A stretch of 64,000 nucleotides of DNA from Psychrobacillus sp032154225 (GCF_032154225.1 NZ_JALDYF010000016.1:1-64000); one strand, 5' to 3'. Counted from the stretch's first letter, positions 26,273 through 36,128 are shown. Notes: generated by a model not told the origin, from the letters alone. Numbers and translations: made by a program.

Positions 26273-26704
26273 TTACTTCTGATCAAAATAATCTTTATTA
26301 TCCCCATCGGAGAATTCTACTTCCAACTCAAAATTTGTATAATCCTCCACTTCGAAGGCCTTGGATACTTTTTCAATCACTTCATCTTTACTCATGTCTT
26401 TTGTTAACTCAAGCTCTTTAAATATCGGTTCCAATTCAGAGAATGCTTTGTCACCCTTTAAGTCCAATGGTTCCATTCGATTCACATATTCTGCTTCTGT
26501 TTCTGATACATCAATATCAAACGATGCTTCAATTGCATCTTTATGATCTTTTGTATCTACTTCCAAATCAAAAGAGCGAAATCCAAATTCAGTTTCTGCT
26601 GTGTCTGCATCTGGTGCATCCTTCACTTGTTCTTTATCTCCACATGCACTTAATAATAAAATCGCCGCTATTAACGCACTTCCATAAATCGAGTATTTTT
26701 TCAT
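26273..26704 (-). CDS. YusW-like lipoprotein
   Basis: A 143-residue secreted lipoprotein with signal MKKYSIYGSALIAAILLLSAC (lipid Cys21). The acidic mature part contains the YusW-family pattern: a FRSFDLEVDT strand, then GDKAFSELEPIFKELEL and the closing NFELEVEFSDG. YusW is a widespread Bacillus lipoprotein of unknown function. The ATG at 26704 has GAGGAG seven bases upstream. Single-gene unit. Confidence 0.8.
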   Translation of the reverse strand: MKKYSIYGSALIAAILLLSACGDKEQVKDAPDADTAETEFGFRSFDLEVDTKDHKDAIEASFDIDVSETEAEYVNRMEPLDLKGDKAFSELEPIFKELELTKDMSKDEVIEKVSKAFEVEDYTNFELEVEFSDGDNKDYFDQK

Positions 26705-26779
26705 GATCAATCTCCTCTCAAGATGAATTCTTTTGGAGCTAATTCATGTATAACCAAAAAGAGTGATTTGTAAACAAAT

Positions 26780-29365
26780 TTATGATTTATACAACTTTGA
26801 AAACAGGAATATCCACTTGTCTTTATTAGTCGATCTTGAACGAGAAATAAGTAGAGAAACTTGCGCCATCGCAATCGGTAAAGATGCTTTTTTTCGTAAC
26901 GCCAAATATTTCGGCTGCCACTCGTCCGCATATTTTTCCTTGAACATTTTTAAGCCTTTGAAATGATAGACAGCATGGCCATACAAGAAAATCTGATAAG
27001 CAATTTTTTCGCTCAAGAATGAATACTTAGAAATACCTACGTTTGCCAATGGGGCCATACCAAGATTAAATTCCTGAAAGTTGTTTTCTTTACACCATTC
27101 AAACAGTTTAATAAATAAGTAATCCATCGTAGCTTTCGGGGCCGCTGAACTATACCTCATCAAGTCTACGGAAACCTTTTTATTGCCATCATATGCAGGC
27201 ATTAAGTTAGCAAAAGCTACCGTTTTACCTTCTCCATTCACTACAATAGCTATCGGCACTGTTTGTAAATATTTCACATTAAACCACCCTAGAGAAAATC
27301 CTTTTTCTTTCCTTCCAGATAACCATTCATCTGACAAAGGCTTCAGACTTTCGACAAATTCCTGTGAATGTGGAGGCTGCATAATTTGAAGATTGTACCC
27401 ATCTCTTTCTAGCTTATTTTTAGTTGCCCGTAAATTTTTCATCTTTTTCCCGGCAAGATCAAATGAAGGTAGCTCTACCAATGCTTCTTCACCTAATTTA
27501 AAGAAGTCATAGCCATTTTCATGGAGATACGAAAACATTTTGGAGGTTACTTGATAATAAACCGGTGTATATCCATACACATTAGCCCGATCATGGAATT
27601 CTTCAATCGCACCTGGAATATCTTTTTGCTCCCCAACTAAATCACCTAATACAATTAACTTATCGGAAAACTTTTGAAAAGAAAACATAACTGTTTTGGA
27701 ATCATTCCAAAATATATATTTATCATGCAAAAAGATTAAATGAGAAACGACTGTACCTTCGTACTTTTCCAAATGCTCTTTAATTTCTCTTTCCAAATGA
27801 ATCGATTGCTCAAATGGAAAATGACGTGGTCTACTTAACCAATACCCAACAGCCATTATCAAAACAGCAAGAATTAATCCCGCTATAGCACTATTAAACA
27901 AATCCGTTGATCCTGTTATAAAAAAGGGCTGTAGCTGCTTTGGAATATCTAAATGAGAAGAAGGTAAATTTGCGTAACCGATAAAAATAAACAAACCTAA
28001 AGTAATGGCTATCCCAAAAGTATCCACAAAAACTTTTCCCCATGTAAGCACAATATTCTCTCGATAAAAACGTCTTTTTGACATAAGCAAAATAATAAAC
28101 ACAACTAAAACAAAAATTGCTTCCTCATAGCTAAATCCTTTAGACAATGAAAAAACTGCTGCCGCGACTAATGTAACTGATGTTACATAAAATGCCCATT
28201 TTACCCGGTATTGAATGCCTCTCGTTAAAAGTAACAACGAAATACCAAAAGCGACAGTTAGTTGATGCGAAAGATTCATCACAGGTAAAGCCAGCATCTG
28301 ATTGACAAATTTAATCCTGTTAAGCGCATCTGGAATAGCCGCTGATAATAGCAAAATCACACCTGTAAAAAAAACAAATGTCGTAACAATCCAATGACTA
28401 ATATGCTGTAAAAGTATCTCTGGAATCTGATTTAGCTTTTGATTCATCTCTTCCCAGAAATAGAGCCCCAAAGAAACTAGGCCAATTAAAGCTGGAATTA
28501 TAAAATAGCTTACTCTATAAAGTAGCAAAATCAGTAATGTTATTTCATTAGAAACACCAAGACCTTGCATACCTAATAAAAACATTAAATCAAATGATCC
28601 AATTCCACCGGGCAGCATGCTAATAATTCCCGCAAACGAAGCAACGATAAACGTTGCAAACAAACCTGTCATCGAAACGGAAATTCCAAGGAAGGAAGTA
28701 ATCGTATAGATTAATAAAAAAGCAAAACTCCACTCCAAAAGAGAAATAACTGCTAAACTGAAAATCGTTTTACTGCTAATAATTTCTTGCGTTACATCAC
28801 TTTTTTTCTTTTTAATACTAAATACAAGAACTGGGAAATATAATGCAAGCCCAACGAGAGCAAAGTGAATCCATTTTACTTCTTCAAATATCGGAGTTTT
28901 TATAATTCCAAGCAACGGTAACCAACTAAATAAGGACATTCCAGACAAATAAAACAGTGTAACTAATGCAATTCCTTTAACAAGTTCCTTTTTCCCATAA
29001 CCATGCTGACCATAGAAAAAGGTACGAATCACCATTCCAGCAACTCCGCCAAATCCAATAAAATTCGACATCGTGTTAGCTGTCCAAGAATAGATTATTT
29101 TCTTTTTTACCGGTACTTCCATTTGCAAAAAACGGGTCAAGACAAAATCATAAAGAATCATTGGAGTCACGGATAGTATTCCTACAGCAATAATGATTAG
29201 TACTTTATATACCGCCAAATCAGTAAAAAGATTATCCAACATTCCAAAATCCAAATTTTTCAAAGCCTGGTTGGATTCGAAATAAAAAATGGCAAGCAAT
29301 AAAAGAGGAATACCAATTTTTATCAAGCGTGAAAACCATCGTGTCTTCCAAAACTGCGTCATCAT
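26780..29365 (-). CDS. mprF: Lysylphosphatidylglycerol synthase/flippase
   Basis: An 861-residue MprF. The N-terminal half has about fourteen membrane helices, including the flippase signature FIGFGGVAGMVIRTFFYG and GMLPGGIGSFDLMFL-like segments. The C-terminal third (from about 540) is the cytosolic synthase (DUF2156/GNAT-like) with GDLVGEQKDIPGAIEEFHD and FNLGMAPLANVG. It transfers lysine from Lys-tRNA to phosphatidylglycerol and flips the product outward. That lowers surface charge and protects against cationic antimicrobial peptides. Length is usual. It stands alone and ends about 75 bases before the YusW start. Confidence 0.94.
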   Translation of the reverse strand: MMTQFWKTRWFSRLIKIGIPLLLLAIFYFESNQALKNLDFGMLDNLFTDLAVYKVLIIIAVGILSVTPMILYDFVLTRFLQMEVPVKKKIIYSWTANTMSNFIGFGGVAGMVIRTFFYGQHGYGKKELVKGIALVTLFYLSGMSLFSWLPLLGIIKTPIFEEVKWIHFALVGLALYFPVLVFSIKKKKSDVTQEIISSKTIFSLAVISLLEWSFAFLLIYTITSFLGISVSMTGLFATFIVASFAGIISMLPGGIGSFDLMFLLGMQGLGVSNEITLLILLLYRVSYFIIPALIGLVSLGLYFWEEMNQKLNQIPEILLQHISHWIVTTFVFFTGVILLLSAAIPDALNRIKFVNQMLALPVMNLSHQLTVAFGISLLLLTRGIQYRVKWAFYVTSVTLVAAAVFSLSKGFSYEEAIFVLVVFIILLMSKRRFYRENIVLTWGKVFVDTFGIAITLGLFIFIGYANLPSSHLDIPKQLQPFFITGSTDLFNSAIAGLILAVLIMAVGYWLSRPRHFPFEQSIHLEREIKEHLEKYEGTVVSHLIFLHDKYIFWNDSKTVMFSFQKFSDKLIVLGDLVGEQKDIPGAIEEFHDRANVYGYTPVYYQVTSKMFSYLHENGYDFFKLGEEALVELPSFDLAGKKMKNLRATKNKLERDGYNLQIMQPPHSQEFVESLKPLSDEWLSGRKEKGFSLGWFNVKYLQTVPIAIVVNGEGKTVAFANLMPAYDGNKKVSVDLMRYSSAAPKATMDYLFIKLFEWCKENNFQEFNLGMAPLANVGISKYSFLSEKIAYQIFLYGHAVYHFKGLKMFKEKYADEWQPKYLALRKKASLPIAMAQVSLLISRSRSTNKDKWIFLFSKLYKS

Positions 29366-29430
29366 TTATCCACTCTTTTCTTTCAAATGATTCTCATTTC
29401 AGTTTAAACTTGTTCTTCTTTTAAATCTAG

Positions 29431-29472
29431 ACGAAAAATGCCAAGCGAAACAATCTATTTCACTTGGCATTT
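29431..29472 (-). terminator. Terminator of the SEC-C protein gene
   Basis: 15-bp arms (29436-29450, 29458-29472, one mismatch) with a TTTTTC tail on the minus strand. Confidence 0.8.
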
Positions 29473-29478
29473 CCTATT

Positions 29479-30477
29479 TTATTTGGCTTCATTCACTCGT
29501 GCATAGTAAATATTCAAATCATTATAATATTTATTCAACGAGGAAGGAGATACATTAAACCATTCCGCAATTTCTTTGATCGTCATAACCACCGGTTCAA
29601 ATAAACCATTTTCTTGACCAAATCGAATAGCTCCAGCAGCAATCGCTACTTCTTTACGAGCTTTCGGCTGTTGCTCTACTAAATAATCTTCTACTACTTC
29701 TAAAAGTTTTACATAGTCTCGATTATTTTCCTGCAAGAACTCTATTGCTACTTGTAAAACATTTGCTTCAAAGTGTGTGTACTCTCCACCTTCGTAGCCG
29801 TTTTCTCCAAGTAAGCTCCAAAATGAAGTTCCATTTTCCTTTAAAAACGCAGAAGCAGACAATTCACTTTGTGCTTCATATTGCTTCGTAAAATTCACGA
29901 ACACTTCTTGCTGATCAACAGGGAAGAATATTAAACTAGAAACGGCTAGATAATGATTCTCTTTCAACGTGCCATCTGGCAAAATGAAACAGTACATATT
30001 CGCACCAACAGAAACCGGCTTGTCGCTTTCGCGTCTTAGCTGAATCGTTTCCTTCGTCAAAATATGCGTTACCGTCATATAATCTTCCTCGACCTCTACA
30101 ACTGCTCCAACAAATATTCTTGGCTCACTCCATTGTTCGATTACTTTCAAAATAGACGGACGAACCATTTTCTTTTGCAGTCTTTCCAAATAGCCTGTCC
30201 AAATATCAGGTCTGTGATGGAAAAAGAATTCATCTAGCACAATCGCTTCAATCATTTCATGTTCGAGATATTGTTTTAACGAGTTACTCCATGTTTGCAC
30301 AAGTTCCGCAAACTCTGGAATGTCTTTTCTCTCTGGATACTCGTCATAAAACGCTTGTAAAATTCTTTCTACTTCTTCTGTTTGCACTTCTTCTATTGAA
30401 ATGGACTCTTTCGTCTCACAACATTTTTTGTATTTCTTTCCACTACCACATGGACAAGGATCATTACGACCAACCAC
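29479..30477 (-). CDS. SEC-C zinc-motif protein with C-terminal helix-turn-helix
   Basis: A 332-residue cytoplasmic protein that begins with a SEC-C zinc motif, NDPCPCGSGKKYKKCC (residues 5-20), as at the end of SecA. The middle (40-290) is not a domain I recognise. The C-terminal 40 residues (IKEIAEWFNVSPSSLNKYYNDL) look like a helix-turn-helix. The start is GTG with AAGGGA about eleven bases upstream. Conserved in Bacillales without a known function; DNA or ribosome binding is possible but unproven. Confidence 0.75.
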   Translation of the reverse strand: MVGRNDPCPCGSGKKYKKCCETKESISIEEVQTEEVERILQAFYDEYPERKDIPEFAELVQTWSNSLKQYLEHEMIEAIVLDEFFFHHRPDIWTGYLERLQKKMVRPSILKVIEQWSEPRIFVGAVVEVEEDYMTVTHILTKETIQLRRESDKPVSVGANMYCFILPDGTLKENHYLAVSSLIFFPVDQQEVFVNFTKQYEAQSELSASAFLKENGTSFWSLLGENGYEGGEYTHFEANVLQVAIEFLQENNRDYVKLLEVVEDYLVEQQPKARKEVAIAAGAIRFGQENGLFEPVVMTIKEIAEWFNVSPSSLNKYYNDLNIYYARVNEAK

Positions 30478-30742
30478 ATTAACACGTCCCTTATCAAATT
30501 CTAGCTAAAATTTAGCTAAGTGTCTATTTTACCACGATTGACGCCAAATATTAAGGACCGAATGAATTGAGACGTTTTTCACAATAAACACGATTAAAAT
30601 TTATTCCAACTAAACCTCACATTTTTCCAACTAAAAAATATTTCCCTATCAAAAACGTCATAGAATAATATATAAAAAACATTAATTACTAATATTTAAC
30701 TTAATAAATCTCGGATTTGTAGCTATTTTTTACTTAGCAAGC

Positions 30743-30783
30743 AAAAAAGCGGCTGAAAATGACTAAGTCACTTTCAATCGCTT
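30743..30783 (-). terminator. Terminator at the end of the HisD-like/GntP operon
   Basis: Arms 30748-30763 and 30767-30782 pair over most of their length and are followed by TTTTTTG on the minus strand. It lies six bases after the last stop of the operon. Confidence 0.7.
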
Positions 30784-30788
30784 TCACA

Positions 30789-31556
30789 TTATTGCGCCGT
30801 ATATCCACCATCTAAAATAACCGCTTGTCCAGTCATTCCTTTAGCAGAATCACTCGCCATATATAAAGCCAAATCAGTAATTTCCTTCACTTCAAGCAAT
30901 CGCTTTTGAGGAACAAGTGGATATAAAACTTCTTCCAATACTTGCTCCACTTGAATATTACGTGTCTTCGCTAAATCTTCAAATTGGTTTCTCACTAATG
31001 CAGTATCCACATATCCAGGGCATATTGCATTAGCAGTAATGCCATCCGCCGCCGCTTCTAGTGCTGCAACCTTTGTTAATCCAATCACACCATGCTTCGC
31101 TGAATTATATGCAGCTTTCCCTGCAAATCCAATAACACCATTAATCGATGCCATATTAATAATTCGACCGAATTTTTGTTTCCTCATATGAGGTAACGCA
31201 TGTTTGATCGCGATAAAAGGTGCAGTTAACATAATTTTTACGAGTAATTCGAACTTCTCTGTTGGGAAATCCTCAATCATCGATACATGCTGCATGCCTG
31301 CATTATTAATAAGGAAATCAATACGACCGTAAGTCTCTACTGTAAAGTTAATCGCATTTTCAATGTCTGCTTCTTTCGTTACATCACATATAATCCCTTT
31401 TGCTCGTCCATTTAACTTCGCTGCAGCCTCATCAACCGCTTCTTGCGTTAAATCCGAAATAACTACATTTGCTCCTGCATCCGAAAATGCTTTTGCTATA
31501 TCAAAGCCAATACCTCGTGCTGCTCCAGTAATAAACAAAACTTTTCTTTCCATCAT
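30789..31556 (-). CDS. 3-hydroxybutyrate dehydrogenase-like SDR
   Basis: A 255-residue SDR whose wording matches D-3-hydroxybutyrate dehydrogenases: TGAARGIG near residue 10, INNAGMQHVS near 84, GRIINMASINGVIGFAGKAAYNSAKHGVIGLTK in the catalytic block, and NAICPGYVDTALVRNQ after it. It should interconvert a 3-hydroxy acid and its 3-oxo form with NAD. The first of two tandem ATGs is given; the second (31553) is better spaced from AGGAGG. It is the last gene of the operon. The B. subtilis yxj locus likewise pairs a GntP permease with such an enzyme, but there with CoA-transferase genes that are missing here. Confidence 0.85.
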   Translation of the reverse strand: MMERKVLFITGAARGIGFDIAKAFSDAGANVVISDLTQEAVDEAAAKLNGRAKGIICDVTKEADIENAINFTVETYGRIDFLINNAGMQHVSMIEDFPTEKFELLVKIMLTAPFIAIKHALPHMRKQKFGRIINMASINGVIGFAGKAAYNSAKHGVIGLTKVAALEAAADGITANAICPGYVDTALVRNQFEDLAKTRNIQVEQVLEEVLYPLVPQKRLLEVKEITDLALYMASDSAKGMTGQAVILDGGYTAQ

Positions 31557-31564
31557 ATACCCTC

Positions 31565-32329
31565 CTAAATAGCAGTCCAGCCGCCATCTACTTTTATCGT
31601 TTCACCTGTTACAAAATTAGCTAAATCCGATGCTAAATATAAAACTGCTCCAGAAATATCCTTTGGTTGGGACAGCCCCTCTAAAAGTATACGTCTTTCC
31701 ACATCTTCTTTAAATGCTTGATCCTCAAACATCTTTTCAGTAAGCTCTGTTTCAATAAAAGTCGGTGCAACTGCATTCACTTTAATACCAAGCTTCGCCC
31801 ACTCTACAGCAAGTGCCTTCGTCATTTGCACGAGACCACCTTTACTTGAACAGTATGCAGCACGCTTATAATAGCCTACAAATGCCATTTGAGAAGCGAT
31901 ATTAATAATTTTTCCACTTTTTTGAGCAACCATATATTTTGCAACTGCTTGGCTAGCGAAAAAGACAGATTTTAAATTTAAGTCCAGTACAGTATCCCAA
32001 TCCGCTTCCGTTACTTCTAGCGAAGGTTTAGCAATATTAACTCCTGCATTATTCACGAGTACGTCAACCGTACCAAATGTTTCAGCAGCCGTGTCAATCA
32101 TCGCTTTTACATTGGCGATATCACTCAAATCACCTTGAATGGCAATACATTTATCATTAAAAACATGTAGTTCACTTAGTGCTTCATTCAAAACGGTTTG
32201 GTCCCGCCCAGAAATAACAACATTTGCATTCAACTTGGCAAAAGTCAGTGCAATATCTTTTCCAATGCCTTTACTTCCACCCGTTACGACAACTGTTTTG
32301 TTTGCAAGCTCAGAGAAAAATGTGCTCAT
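31565..32329 (-). CDS. SDR family oxidoreductase
   Basis: A 254-residue classical SDR: TGGSKGIG near residue 16, NNAG near 92, S...AAYCSSKGG in the catalytic block (about 143-160) and the final KVDGGWTAI. It resembles gluconate 5-dehydrogenase/glucose dehydrogenase-type SDRs, so a sugar acid or polyol may be the substrate. It overlaps the upstream dehydrogenase gene by four bases and lies eight bases ahead of the next SDR gene, so all three are translationally linked. Confidence 0.85.
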   Translation of the reverse strand: MSTFFSELANKTVVVTGGSKGIGKDIALTFAKLNANVVISGRDQTVLNEALSELHVFNDKCIAIQGDLSDIANVKAMIDTAAETFGTVDVLVNNAGVNIAKPSLEVTEADWDTVLDLNLKSVFFASQAVAKYMVAQKSGKIINIASQMAFVGYYKRAAYCSSKGGLVQMTKALAVEWAKLGIKVNAVAPTFIETELTEKMFEDQAFKEDVERRILLEGLSQPKDISGAVLYLASDLANFVTGETIKVDGGWTAI

Positions 32330-33270
32330 TTTTTTCCCTCCCCTTTTAAATCATTTTTCAAGAAATGGATTAATGTTTGCTCACGCTCTGCATTTTTTTG
32401 CTCTGAAAAATCTGTACCCCACGAATAAAACCCTTCTCCGTTTTTATCACCAAACTTATTCTCTTCTACTAATTTTGTCAGCACCGTTCCTGACTTCTGA
32501 TATGTACTTAAATCCTCAAACAAATAATTGGAGATTGCCGAAAATACATCTAATCCTCCCATATCCGCCGACATAAGTGGACCTGTCACAGGCAAACGAC
32601 GACCAATACTATACGTCACTGCTGCATCAATATCTTCCTTCGTCGCAACACCCGCATCCAGAATCGACTGTGCTTCGCGGAATAGTGCATATTGCAGACG
32701 ATTACCGATAAAACCTGGAATCTCTTTATTGAGTAAGATTGGTTGTTTATTCATATCCTTCATTGCTTGCATTGCACGCTCTACCGTTTGTGAATCCGTA
32801 TTTTCCCCTTTGACTACTTCCACTAACGGGATCAAATGCCCTGGATTCCAAAAATGTGTTACGACAAAGCGATTTGGATGTTCCATTTCTTCTGCTAGCA
32901 AACTTGGTTTAAAGCCAGAAGTATTACTTGCAATGACAACATCCTTATCTACAAGGGTTTCGATTTTTTTGTACATTTCTTTTTTCATTTCCAAAACTTC
33001 TGGAATTACTTCTATGATAAATGTCGACTGTGCAATTACATCTTCCAATGAAATAGATAACTCGATATTTTGTCGAATGCGATTTGCTTCCTCTTGATCG
33101 AAAACATCATTGTCTGTCATCACTTTTAGCTTATTTTGTAAACCTTTATGTGCATTTTCAATATCTTTTTCATTAACCCCATAAACTTTCACTTGCATAC
33201 CTGCCCAAGCAGCTGATAATGCGATAGAATGCCCCATTGTACCGCACCCAATAATTGATACGTTTTCCAT
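32326..33270 (-). CDS. 3-hydroxyacyl-CoA dehydrogenase family protein
   Basis: A 314-residue NAD-dependent dehydrogenase. Residues 1-185 form the NAD domain with SIIGCGTMGHSIALSAAWAG, and residues 186-290 the C-terminal domain (IPGFIGNRLQYALFREAQSIL, GRRLPVTGPL). No thiolase or enoyl-CoA hydratase is near. The protein is also the right size for the L-gulonate 3-dehydrogenase/lambda-crystallin and carnitine-dehydrogenase branches of this superfamily, so a free hydroxy acid is as likely as an acyl-CoA. The ATG at 33270 (GGGTGTGGAG upstream) is preferred over a start 17 codons earlier. Confidence 0.82.
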   Translation of the reverse strand: MENVSIIGCGTMGHSIALSAAWAGMQVKVYGVNEKDIENAHKGLQNKLKVMTDNDVFDQEEANRIRQNIELSISLEDVIAQSTFIIEVIPEVLEMKKEMYKKIETLVDKDVVIASNTSGFKPSLLAEEMEHPNRFVVTHFWNPGHLIPLVEVVKGENTDSQTVERAMQAMKDMNKQPILLNKEIPGFIGNRLQYALFREAQSILDAGVATKEDIDAAVTYSIGRRLPVTGPLMSADMGGLDVFSAISNYLFEDLSTYQKSGTVLTKLVEENKFGDKNGEGFYSWGTDFSEQKNAEREQTLIHFLKNDLKGEGKK

Positions 33271-33369
33271 AAACTCCACACCCTTTTCATTATTTCGTCT
33301 ATAACTACATATACCCAACAAACTTATTATATAGTTTGTTGGGTATAAGTTTAATTGGATTACATAAAA

Positions 33370-34692
33370 TTAAATTCCAAGACCAAATGAGAATAAAATT
33401 ACCGCTAAAATAACACCTAAAATTGGCACTACTACAGTTAATGCTCCAAACGCAGGATATGCGTCTTTATGCGTTTCACCAGCAATAGATCGGATCGTTG
33501 TAACAACATATCCACCTTGTGGAAGTGAATCTAATGATCCAGATGCAATCGAAACAGATCTATGCAAGGCTTCCGCATTCACGCCTAGGTCCAAATAATG
33601 TGGTGCTAAAAGTGGTAATGCAATTGCTTGGCCACCCGATGAAGAACCTGTTAATCCTGCTATAACCGCAACAGCTAGTGCTCCACCTATTAAAGGACTA
33701 CCCGGAATGTCTGTCATAAAACCTACTGCCGATGTAAATGCAGGTGTAGCTTTTACAACTCCACCAAATCCAACAACTGCTGCCGTGTTAGCAATTGCAA
33801 CAACAGCACCCATTGCTCCATCTCCAAGAGCTTTCCCGAAGTTTTGGAAATACTTTCTGTTGATCAGGTATGTCGCTAAAATACCACCAGTTAAAGCGAT
33901 GATTAAAGCAGAAGTTCCAAGTGAATCATGGAAGAAGAATGAAATTATTAATACGACTACTAATGGAATCATACTAAGCAGCGGATTTGGTAATTCCGTG
34001 CGAATTTCCCCTGTCGGATCTGTATCTCTGCTAACAAACTTCTCGCCTTTTGACGTTGCTTTTGTAATCATTTTTTTCAGCCACCAGTAACCAAAAGCAG
34101 CCATAAATACTGCAACGATAAAACTTACTTCCCATCCAGCATATGGAGAAGTTCCTAAAAACTCAATTGGAATCCAGTTTTGGATTTCAGGAGAACCTGC
34201 TGAAGTCATTGTGAAAGTTGTAGAACCGAAACCAAGTGCCGCTGGTATAAAGCGACGTGGTAAATCTGCTTGTTTAAATAAACTTAAAGCCATTGGATAA
34301 ACAGAGAACGCTACAACGAACAGGCTCACGCCTCCATAAGTTAATACCGCACAGGCAATAACAACAGCTAGAGCTGCACGTTTCATACCAATTTTGCTAA
34401 CAATCCATTGAGACACGCTATCAGCTGCCCCACTATCTTCCATTACTTTACCGAAGATCGCACCTGTTAAGAACATTAAATACCATGATGCGATGAATCC
34501 TGTAAATCCTGTCATATAGTTTGTTAAAAAGTTTGCCGCTCCCTCTTCAGCCAGTTGTGGAAAAAGTGGCAAGCCATTTAATAATCCAACAAGTAAAGCT
34601 GTAAGTGGTGCTGCAATAAGAAGGTTCATCCCTCTCATTGTTAAATAAATCAGCAGAGCTAATCCGCCAAATAAACCTATCATCCCTAACAT
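33370..34692 (-). CDS. GntP family permease
   Basis: A 440-residue membrane transporter of the GntP/YxjC type with about twelve helices. Signature segments are ASWYLMFLTGAIFGKVMEDSG near residue 66, GGVSLFVVAFSVYPMA near 119, and GLTGSSSGGQAIALPLLAP near 349. The family carries gluconate, hydroxybutyrate or other small hydroxy acids with protons. It is the second gene of the operon and is the best clue that the substrate is a hydroxy acid or sugar acid. Confidence 0.88.
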   Translation of the reverse strand: MLGMIGLFGGLALLIYLTMRGMNLLIAAPLTALLVGLLNGLPLFPQLAEEGAANFLTNYMTGFTGFIASWYLMFLTGAIFGKVMEDSGAADSVSQWIVSKIGMKRAALAVVIACAVLTYGGVSLFVVAFSVYPMALSLFKQADLPRRFIPAALGFGSTTFTMTSAGSPEIQNWIPIEFLGTSPYAGWEVSFIVAVFMAAFGYWWLKKMITKATSKGEKFVSRDTDPTGEIRTELPNPLLSMIPLVVVLIISFFFHDSLGTSALIIALTGGILATYLINRKYFQNFGKALGDGAMGAVVAIANTAAVVGFGGVVKATPAFTSAVGFMTDIPGSPLIGGALAVAVIAGLTGSSSGGQAIALPLLAPHYLDLGVNAEALHRSVSIASGSLDSLPQGGYVVTTIRSIAGETHKDAYPAFGALTVVVPILGVILAVILFSFGLGI

Positions 34693-34740
34693 TCAAGTTC
34701 CCCCAATACCCTTTATCAAATTTATCTTGACGTATTTGAA

Positions 34741-34800
34741 TCCAGATTTTGTATCGAACTCTTTCGATACAAAATCTGTAACATCCGCCAAAGGCTTTGA
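34741..34800 (+). repeat. Decayed copy of the GC-rich intergenic element
   Basis: A perfect 16-bp hairpin (CAGATTTTGTATCGAA and its complement) is followed by TGTAACATCCGCCAAAGGC. The minus strand of the element at 9955-10087 reads CTGTGACATCCGCCGGAGGC after a similar hairpin. It lies between the HisD-like and GntP genes of one operon. There it could also act as an RNA stem separating the two cistrons. Confidence 0.5.
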
Positions 34801-34801
34801 A

Positions 34802-36079
34802 TTATTTCTTTCCGTATCTTCTCACGCGAAGAAGTGCTTGTTCAGCATGTCCTGCAAAGTTTTCTAATTGACATAGACGTGCAGCATATTCCCCAATATA
34901 TGCACTAGCTTCTGGAGTTACTTTTTGATACGTAACTGTTTTGATGAATTTACCTACCCATAGTCCTCCAGTGTAGCGAGCTGCACCTTTTGTTGGCAAT
35001 GTGTGGTTTGTTCCAATTACTTTATCTCCGTATGCAACGTTTGTTTCTGGCCCTAAGAATAAGCAACCATAATTCGTCATATTTTCAAGGAAGTAGTTTG
35101 GATCTTCCGTTAAAATTTCAACATGTTCAAATGCTAAACGATCTGCTTCAATACGAGCTTCTTCAATAGAATCTACTAATAGAATTTGTCCGTAATCTTC
35201 CCATGAAACTCTTGCAACATCAGCAGTTGGAAGTGTTTGCAGTTGACGTTCAATTTCTTTCACTGTCTCATCTGCTAGTTCTTGCGAAGTTGTTATCAGT
35301 GCTCCTGGAGAAGTTGGTCCATGCTCACCTTGTCCTAAAATATCCGTAGCAACCATTTCAGCATCTGCAGTATGATCCGCAACAACTAATGTTTCTGTTG
35401 GTCCAGCGAATAAATCGATTCCTACACGGCCGTATAATTGACGTTTTGCTTCTGCAACAAACGCATTACCTGGTCCAACAATCATATCTACAGAATCTAT
35501 TGTTTCAGTTCCAATTGCCATTGCTGCCATTGCTTGAATTCCACCTAATAAGTAAATCTCATCCGCACCAGCTAATGACATTGCTGCAATTGTTGCGTGT
35601 GGAATTTCTCCATTAATTGGTGGAGTACAAGCGATAACACGTTTTACTCCTGCAACTTTTGCTGTCAAAACACTCATATGAGCAGAAGCTACCATTGGAT
35701 AACGACCACCTGGAATATAACAACCTACACTGCTAACTGGAATATTTTTATGTCCTAATATAACACCAGGAATATTTTCTACTTCTACATCATTTAATGA
35801 AGCCAGTTGTGCTTCTGCAAATTCTTTAATATTTTTTTGCGCAAATTTAATATCTTCAATCACTTCAGCTGGAACCTTAGAAACGATTTCATTTATTTGT
35901 GCTTCTGTTAAACGGAATGATTCAGGAGTCCATTTATCGAATTTTTCTGATAATTCTAGGACTGCTTGGTCTCCTCTTGTTTCTACATCTTTTATTGCTT
36001 CCGACACTATTTGAGAAACTTTAAAATCGTTTGCACTTACCTCTTCTTGTGGTTTACCTGCTTTTAATACTTTCACCAT
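34802..36079 (-). CDS. HisD-family dehydrogenase, HpsN (sulfopropanediol dehydrogenase)-like
   Basis: A 425-residue member of the histidinol dehydrogenase family. It has GCYIPGGRYPMVASAHMS near residue 120, the family motif DMIVGPGNAFVAEAKRQLYG near 200, and GPTETLVVAD near 231. It has GQGEHGPTSPGAL where genuine HisD has a QAEHD motif, and ends ENFAGHAEQALLRVRRYG. Those variants are typical of the HpsN-type branch that oxidises sulfonated or other polyols. No other histidine gene is nearby. The ATG at 36079 has AGGAGG six bases upstream; the frame starting at 36112 includes that ribosome site and is rejected. It is the first gene of the operon after the LacI gene. Confidence 0.85.
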   Translation of the reverse strand: MVKVLKAGKPQEEVSANDFKVSQIVSEAIKDVETRGDQAVLELSEKFDKWTPESFRLTEAQINEIVSKVPAEVIEDIKFAQKNIKEFAEAQLASLNDVEVENIPGVILGHKNIPVSSVGCYIPGGRYPMVASAHMSVLTAKVAGVKRVIACTPPINGEIPHATIAAMSLAGADEIYLLGGIQAMAAMAIGTETIDSVDMIVGPGNAFVAEAKRQLYGRVGIDLFAGPTETLVVADHTADAEMVATDILGQGEHGPTSPGALITTSQELADETVKEIERQLQTLPTADVARVSWEDYGQILLVDSIEEARIEADRLAFEHVEILTEDPNYFLENMTNYGCLFLGPETNVAYGDKVIGTNHTLPTKGAARYTGGLWVGKFIKTVTYQKVTPEASAYIGEYAARLCQLENFAGHAEQALLRVRRYGKK

Positions 36080-36096
36080 TGTTACTCCTCCTTTTT

Positions 36097-36113
36097 TTGA
36101 AAACGTATACATT
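36097..36113. promoter_or_regulatory. cre site (CcpA) upstream of the HisD-like operon
   Basis: TTGAAAACGTATACATT fits the Bacillus cre consensus WTGNAARCGNWWWCAWW at every position. It lies 18-34 bases before the ATG, between the operator and the ribosome site, where bound CcpA would block elongation. Confidence 0.75.
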
Positions 36114-36128
36114 TACAAAAATAAAATA

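Noticed and set aside
29372..29400. Fur-like site before mprF (GAGAATCATTTG)
   Set aside because: Only about 11 of 14 informative positions agree, and mprF is not a known iron-regulated gene.
34802..36079. Histidine biosynthesis hisD
   Set aside because: No his genes surround it, and the EHGPTSP and C-terminal wording differ from genuine histidinol dehydrogenase.
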